A stretch of DNA of 36,712 nucleotides from AcAMD-5 sp044343935 (GTDB taxonomy: Bacteria; Actinomycetota; Actinomycetes; S36-B12; UBA5976): contig JBIJDU010000014.1 of NCBI GenBank assembly GCA_044343935.1, positions 1 through 36,712 on the forward strand, in the 5' to 3' direction. The position numbers were made by a program, and so were the translations under genes. The notes under the pieces are model-generated. The model was not told the origin of the DNA. It did not search any database and saw only the letters and a list, made by a program, of their open reading frames with translations. Each line of letters starts with the position of its first letter. Within the stretch, counting starts at the first letter, position 1. Below, one piece after another: positions 32,960-36,712 of this stretch.

Positions 32960-33836
32960 AACAGAGCGTTTATTAAATATGCTGCCTTGGTTGGTAGCAA
33001 ATCCTGGTAAGTCATTAGAAGATGTTGCTGTGAAGTTTGAGTCGACAAAAAAGCAAATACTCGATGACCTAATGTTATTGACTTTAACAGGTCCAGGGGA
33101 GTTTGGAGGCGATTTGGTTGATATTTTTTATGACCAAGAATTGATAAGCGTCCGCGATTCCCAGGGTTTTAATCAGCCAGTAAAACTTAGTAAAGATGAA
33201 GCGATTTTAATATCTATGCTGTTGATTGAAATATTGCCTCAGATTCCAACTCAACTCACTTCTGCTGCGTCTCAGTTGATCAACACGCTATCCGCGGCTA
33301 ATGTCGTTGAGGTATTCGACCCATTGGTAGCTGATGGATCATCCATTTTAGATTTTATTTTTGCTGCTATTGAGAAAAAGAAAACTATTAGATTTGCTTA
33401 CCTAAGTGAAGATGGCATAGCTCCTCGCATACGCACAGTCAGCCCATGGCGGGTCTTCATTGACGATCAAAAGAGTTATGTAATTGGGTATTGTCATGAA
33501 GCTCTCGGCACCAGATCATATTTAATATCGAAAATTTCTAAGATTGATTATGGGAATCTAAAATATGAGTCACCAATTTCAAATATGCCTAGTTCGTCAG
33601 ATGCTTTGATACCAATCAAGGCCAGGGCAAAGATGGACATAATGCCAGTTTTGGGATTGTTTCCGAATTTTGAATTACTTTCTTCTCACGAAGAAGTACA
33701 TCATGTTTCATTTGGCGTCTATAGCTTGGATTTTCTAAAAGGATTTGCGATTGAACATCGTGAATTTATAAGAATCATGGAACCACATGGCTTTGATTCT
33801 ATGATTTACAATACTATTCGAAATTTTGCCTCATAA
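32943..33836 (+). CDS. pafC: PafC-like WYL transcriptional regulator
   Basis: The partner of PafB, 297 residues. It has an N-terminal winged helix (about 5-60: SRTERLLNMLPWLVANPGKSLEDVA), a helical linker with KLSKDEAILISMLLIEIL, and a WYL domain (about 135-205) with IRFAYLSEDGI, SPWRVFIDDQKSYVIGYC and TRSYLISKIS. A C-terminal WCX-like extension follows. The start is ATG at 32943 or the adjacent 32946; both overlap pafB. The helicase follows within one base. In M. tuberculosis tatA and tatC lie next; they are absent here. Confidence 0.9.
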   Translation: MMFNSRTERLLNMLPWLVANPGKSLEDVAVKFESTKKQILDDLMLLTLTGPGEFGGDLVDIFYDQELISVRDSQGFNQPVKLSKDEAILISMLLIEILPQIPTQLTSAASQLINTLSAANVVEVFDPLVADGSSILDFIFAAIEKKKTIRFAYLSEDGIAPRIRTVSPWRVFIDDQKSYVIGYCHEALGTRSYLISKISKIDYGNLKYESPISNMPSSSDALIPIKARAKMDIMPVLGLFPNFELLSSHEEVHHVSFGVYSLDFLKGFAIEHREFIRIMEPHGFDSMIYNTIRNFAS

Positions 33837-33837
33837 T

Positions 33838-36510
33838 ATGGTATCCGCGGCCGAAAGGTATTCGAAATTTAGGCGTAAGCAACAAAGTCAGAACAACGGG
33901 TTAGATGGTTTTCTAGGGACAATTGATATTGAGCCCGATGACTTTCAGTTAACTGCGTTTGGTTCGATAGAGCGAGATCGCTCTGTTTTAGTTGCTGCAC
34001 CGACGGGCTCTGGAAAAACATTAATAGCTGAATTTGGAATTTTTATGACAAGGGGTAAGGGTAACCGAATTTTTTACACAACCCCAATAAAAGCTCTTTC
34101 AAATCAAAAGTATCGAGATTTTTGTGACCAATATGGGGAAGATGCTGTCGGACTCTTAACGGGAGATAGAAAGATAAACCCGGACGCTGACATCATTGTG
34201 ATGACTACTGAAATTCTTCGAAATATGCTGTACTCCGATCGGGATCGTTTAAATAACGTCACTTGTGTTGTTATGGATGAAGTTCACTACTTATCTGATC
34301 GCAATCGTGGCTCAGTGTGGGAGGAAAGTTTTATTCTACTTCCAGAATCTATTCAATTGATTTGCCTTTCAGCCACTGTGAGTAATGCTGAGGAATTTGG
34401 GATTTGGCTTAATGAAGTTCGGGCCAACGTTGATGTGGTAGTTTCAGAGAAACGCCCAATTCCACTTAAGCAATTAGTTGCGGTTAAAGGGAAGATTAAT
34501 GAGCTGTTCTTGACAGATACGAAAAATGCCAAATTGGTATTAAATCCATCCATTGAAGACAGGCTATCTAAAAGTAAAAGTTTTAATCGCTCAAAGAGAT
34601 TCTCTTCGATGGATCCTATTCAGCGAATCGACATTATTGAACATTTGTACAAGGAAGGAAAACTACCTTGTATTTATTTTATATTTTCTAGAAAGGGTTG
34701 TGATAAGGCTGCAAACGAATTTCGCTTAACCAGCGAATCCTTAGTTGATAAGCATGAACGTTCATTGATTAAGAATTTCGTACAAAATAAGGTTAGTCAT
34801 CTCTCCGATGAAGATCTAGCAGCCCTCTATTTCGACGAATTCATTGACCTTCTTGAGTTCGGAGTTGCAACCCATCATGCTGGAATGATTCCGTTATTCA
34901 AAGAGATCGTTGAGGAATTGTTCCAAGCCAACCTGGTTAAATTGGTTTTCGCAACCGAAACGCTTTCTTTAGGTATCAACATGCCAGCCAAAACTGTAGT
35001 AATTGAATCTTTACGAAAATTTGACGGCTCATCCCATGTTGATTTAACAGCAGGTGAGTTCACTCAGTTAACTGGTAGAGCAGGTAGGCGCGGATTAGAC
35101 CAAGAAGGGTTTGTAGTGGTTCCCTTATCTGAAACAACTTCCGCTGCCACTGTTGCCAACTTGGCGAGTACCAGAACTTATCCGCTAAGGTCTAGTTTCA
35201 GGCCAAATTACAACATGTCAATTAACTTAGTTAGTAGGTATGGCCGAGAACGGGGCATAGCTTACTTGGAAAAATCATTTGCTCAGTTCCAGGCAAAAGC
35301 TATGCTTGAAAAATCCATCTCCCGCTTAATGGAAATCGATAATGCGATTTCAGGGCTTTCAGAACAATGGCCGTCACAAAACATTGAATTAGCTTTAGAT
35401 TTTATCGAATTGAATGAAACCTTTGAGCGTACTAAAAATGCACAATTAATCAATCGTTTTCATGGTGCTGGGGTAGGAAACGGTGATCTCAAGCAAGGAG
35501 CCGTTTTTTATTTTATGGAATCACCTGGACAAATCCATGTGATTACGGATGTAAATTTCCAGCGCAGATTAGTTTCTACGATCTCAATTCAAGATGGTTT
35601 TCGAAAATTGGATTGGAGTAAGTTTTCGTCATGGCCCATCGTATTTTCTAGCGTAAAAATTCCTAAGGGATTCAATCCTAACGATAGGGTGGCTAGAAAA
35701 AAGTTGCTCGATCAGATAAGCCCTCCCAGCCTAGTTAAAAGAGACGAAAATTCTCTAGGTTCCTCCTTAAGTGAGCTGAAGGAATTAGTTGACAGGCATC
35801 CTTTTCAGAAAGTATCTGACCGCTATCAACTTGAGAAAATTGCGCGTAAGATAATGACTCTCAAGAATGAGCGAATTAAAGTTGAAGCGAAGATCGATAA
35901 ACGAGCAAGAAGCTTGGCTAAGAGTTTTAATAGTATTTGCGACGTTCTTCAGGCGTGTGATTATTTGGATTCGGGGAATGCCTTAACCATAAAAGGCAGA
36001 ATTCTTGCTGGCGTTTACGCTGAAAGTGACCTTTTACTCACGGAATCTATTTCACTTGAGCTATTTAAGCATTTGACCATACCTGAATTGGGTGCGGTTC
36101 TCAGCAGCTTCGTCTTTGAAAGTAGGTTGCGTTTTGATGTAAATCAGGTATCTGTGCCAACGAAAAATGTTAGAGATGTTTTAATCAAGATTGAAACAGT
36201 CTATTATGATTTAGACAAGAAGGAACGAGATCTAGGTTTTACTTTACTCCGTCCGATAGATGCGGGTTTCGCTATTGCTGTTTTTGATTGGTTGAATGGA
36301 GAACCCATTTCATCGATTCTTGAGGATTCCGATTTGTCACCAGGAGATTTTGTTCGCTGGATCAAACAAATAATGGATTTGTCTAACCAACTTATTTCTG
36401 CTGACATTGATTCATCATTAAAAAAGCAGTGTTATCATTTACGTGATGCTTTGGATTATGGGATTGTAAATGCTTCGGAAATGGATTTAGCTGATACTAA
36501 AAGTATTTAG
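33838..36510 (+). CDS. helY: DExH-box helicase, HelY/Ski2-like
   Basis: An 890-residue superfamily 2 helicase of the Ski2/HelY type, probably an RNA helicase or nucleic-acid remodeller. Motif I is APTGSGKT (54-61), motif II is DEVH (147-150), motif III SAT, and motif VI QLTGRAGRRGLD; ATHHAGMIP and NMPAKTVVIESL precede it. A long C-terminal region (~440-890) carries a helical DSHCT-like end. ATG 33838 starts 1 bp after pafC; TTG at 33826 is an in-frame alternative that would overlap pafC by 11 nt. Its 3' end overlaps a convergent gene by 24 bp. Confidence 0.92.
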   Translation: MVSAAERYSKFRRKQQSQNNGLDGFLGTIDIEPDDFQLTAFGSIERDRSVLVAAPTGSGKTLIAEFGIFMTRGKGNRIFYTTPIKALSNQKYRDFCDQYGEDAVGLLTGDRKINPDADIIVMTTEILRNMLYSDRDRLNNVTCVVMDEVHYLSDRNRGSVWEESFILLPESIQLICLSATVSNAEEFGIWLNEVRANVDVVVSEKRPIPLKQLVAVKGKINELFLTDTKNAKLVLNPSIEDRLSKSKSFNRSKRFSSMDPIQRIDIIEHLYKEGKLPCIYFIFSRKGCDKAANEFRLTSESLVDKHERSLIKNFVQNKVSHLSDEDLAALYFDEFIDLLEFGVATHHAGMIPLFKEIVEELFQANLVKLVFATETLSLGINMPAKTVVIESLRKFDGSSHVDLTAGEFTQLTGRAGRRGLDQEGFVVVPLSETTSAATVANLASTRTYPLRSSFRPNYNMSINLVSRYGRERGIAYLEKSFAQFQAKAMLEKSISRLMEIDNAISGLSEQWPSQNIELALDFIELNETFERTKNAQLINRFHGAGVGNGDLKQGAVFYFMESPGQIHVITDVNFQRRLVSTISIQDGFRKLDWSKFSSWPIVFSSVKIPKGFNPNDRVARKKLLDQISPPSLVKRDENSLGSSLSELKELVDRHPFQKVSDRYQLEKIARKIMTLKNERIKVEAKIDKRARSLAKSFNSICDVLQACDYLDSGNALTIKGRILAGVYAESDLLLTESISLELFKHLTIPELGAVLSSFVFESRLRFDVNQVSVPTKNVRDVLIKIETVYYDLDKKERDLGFTLLRPIDAGFAIAVFDWLNGEPISSILEDSDLSPGDFVRWIKQIMDLSNQLISADIDSSLKKQCYHLRDALDYGIVNASEMDLADTKSI

Positions 36511-36712
36511 TGCTTTTAAGATAACAGTTTTTAGATTGAGATCCTCGGCAGTACGTATTAACAGTTCGGTCGGTGCTACATCTATCTTTACTTTGTTTAT
36601 TGGTGGAATATCTACATTCTTTACTACAGGAACTACCTTTTTCGCTTTCTCCAAGTAGTCTTTAGTGTTCACTATGCTTACGGCAATTCTTTCACGAATT
36701 TCGCTGTTCCTA
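36487..36712 (-). CDS. 5'-3' exonuclease, C-terminal end only, cut by window edge
   Basis: The minus strand is open from 36712 to a stop at 36487, giving at least 74 residues; the true start lies right of the window. The reading EIRERIAVSI, then KDYLEKAKKVVPVV and DIPPINKVKIDV, resembles the C-terminal segment of stand-alone PolA-like 5'-3' exonucleases (variants of YLxxAxxVVxV followed by a proline-containing stretch). An exonuclease gene converging on helY is also the order in M. tuberculosis (Rv2090 and Rv2092c, from memory). The catalytic domain is not in view, so the call rests on weak similarity and synteny. It overlaps helY by 24 bp. Confidence 0.65.
   Translation of the reverse strand, partial: RNSEIRERIAVSIVNTKDYLEKAKKVVPVVKNVDIPPINKVKIDVAPTELLIRTAEDLNLKTVILKALNTFSIS

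Noticed and set aside
1..36712. CRISPR array, insertion sequence, prophage or defence island
   Set aside because: No spaced direct repeats, transposase, integrase or defence-type genes were seen; nearly every base belongs to conserved housekeeping genes.

Overview
The window is about 36.7 kb of densely packed chromosome from a low-GC actinobacterium. By eye the GC content is in the low 40s percent, unusually low for the phylum. Lineage markers are RbpA, the mycothiol ligase MshC, DUF3099, DUF3090, an SCO1664-family protein, PafB/PafC, the SufR-type suf operon and an InhA-like FabI. Tiny spacers, many 1-17 nt overlaps, convergent genes overlapping at their 3' ends and no mobile DNA suggest a streamlined genome, such as a freshwater acI/Nanopelagicales-type organism. 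That placement is inference; no 16S gene or marker tree is available here.

Layout. (1) 1-1202: end of tpiA, then secG and rbpA, converging on tkt (minus strand, to 3187). (2) 3265-5865: heme O synthase ctaB, an ATP-grasp ligase of unknown substrate coupled to it, and heme A synthase ctaA on the opposite strand. (3) 5924-12254: a complete iron-sulfur assembly operon, sufR-B-D-Rieske-C-S-U-T, with every junction overlapping. (4) 12228-13231: SURF1 and DUF3099 on the minus strand. (5) 13312-14780: fabG-fabI, a mabA/inhA-like pair. (6) 14781-16109: serB and an unrecognised gene upstream of it, minus strand. (7) 16160-18824: an ABC ATPase, a Bax-inhibitor-1 protein, a degenerate NUDIX (DUF4916) protein and a VKOR, with tRNA-Leu(GAG) abutting on the minus strand. 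(8) 18973-25628: M20 peptidase, uppP, histidine phosphatase, DUF3090, SCO1664-family protein, mshC and pgi. (9) 25630-26448: PAC2 protein, minus strand. (10) 26563-36510: metH, HAD hydrolase, trmI, FKBP lipoprotein, pafB, pafC and a HelY-like helicase, all nearly touching; the C-terminal end of a 5'-3' exonuclease converges from the right edge.

Functionally the window covers heme A and cytochrome oxidase assembly (ctaB, ctaA, SURF1), Fe-S biogenesis, fatty-acid elongation, mycothiol and methionine synthesis, undecaprenyl phosphate recycling and a DNA-damage regulator/repair neighbourhood.

The most notable features are absences from conserved actinobacterial gene orders. The Pup-proteasome block normally found between trmI and the FKBP/pafBC genes is replaced by a 2-nt gap. 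tatAC is missing between pafC and helY. The pgl/opcA/zwf/tal block is missing between rbpA and tkt, and pgi lies after mshC instead. Candidates for undescribed biology are the ctaB-coupled ATP-grasp protein and the unrecognised gene at 15504-16109. I saw no CRISPR array, insertion sequence, prophage or defence system, and no gene-free stretch over 300 bases.
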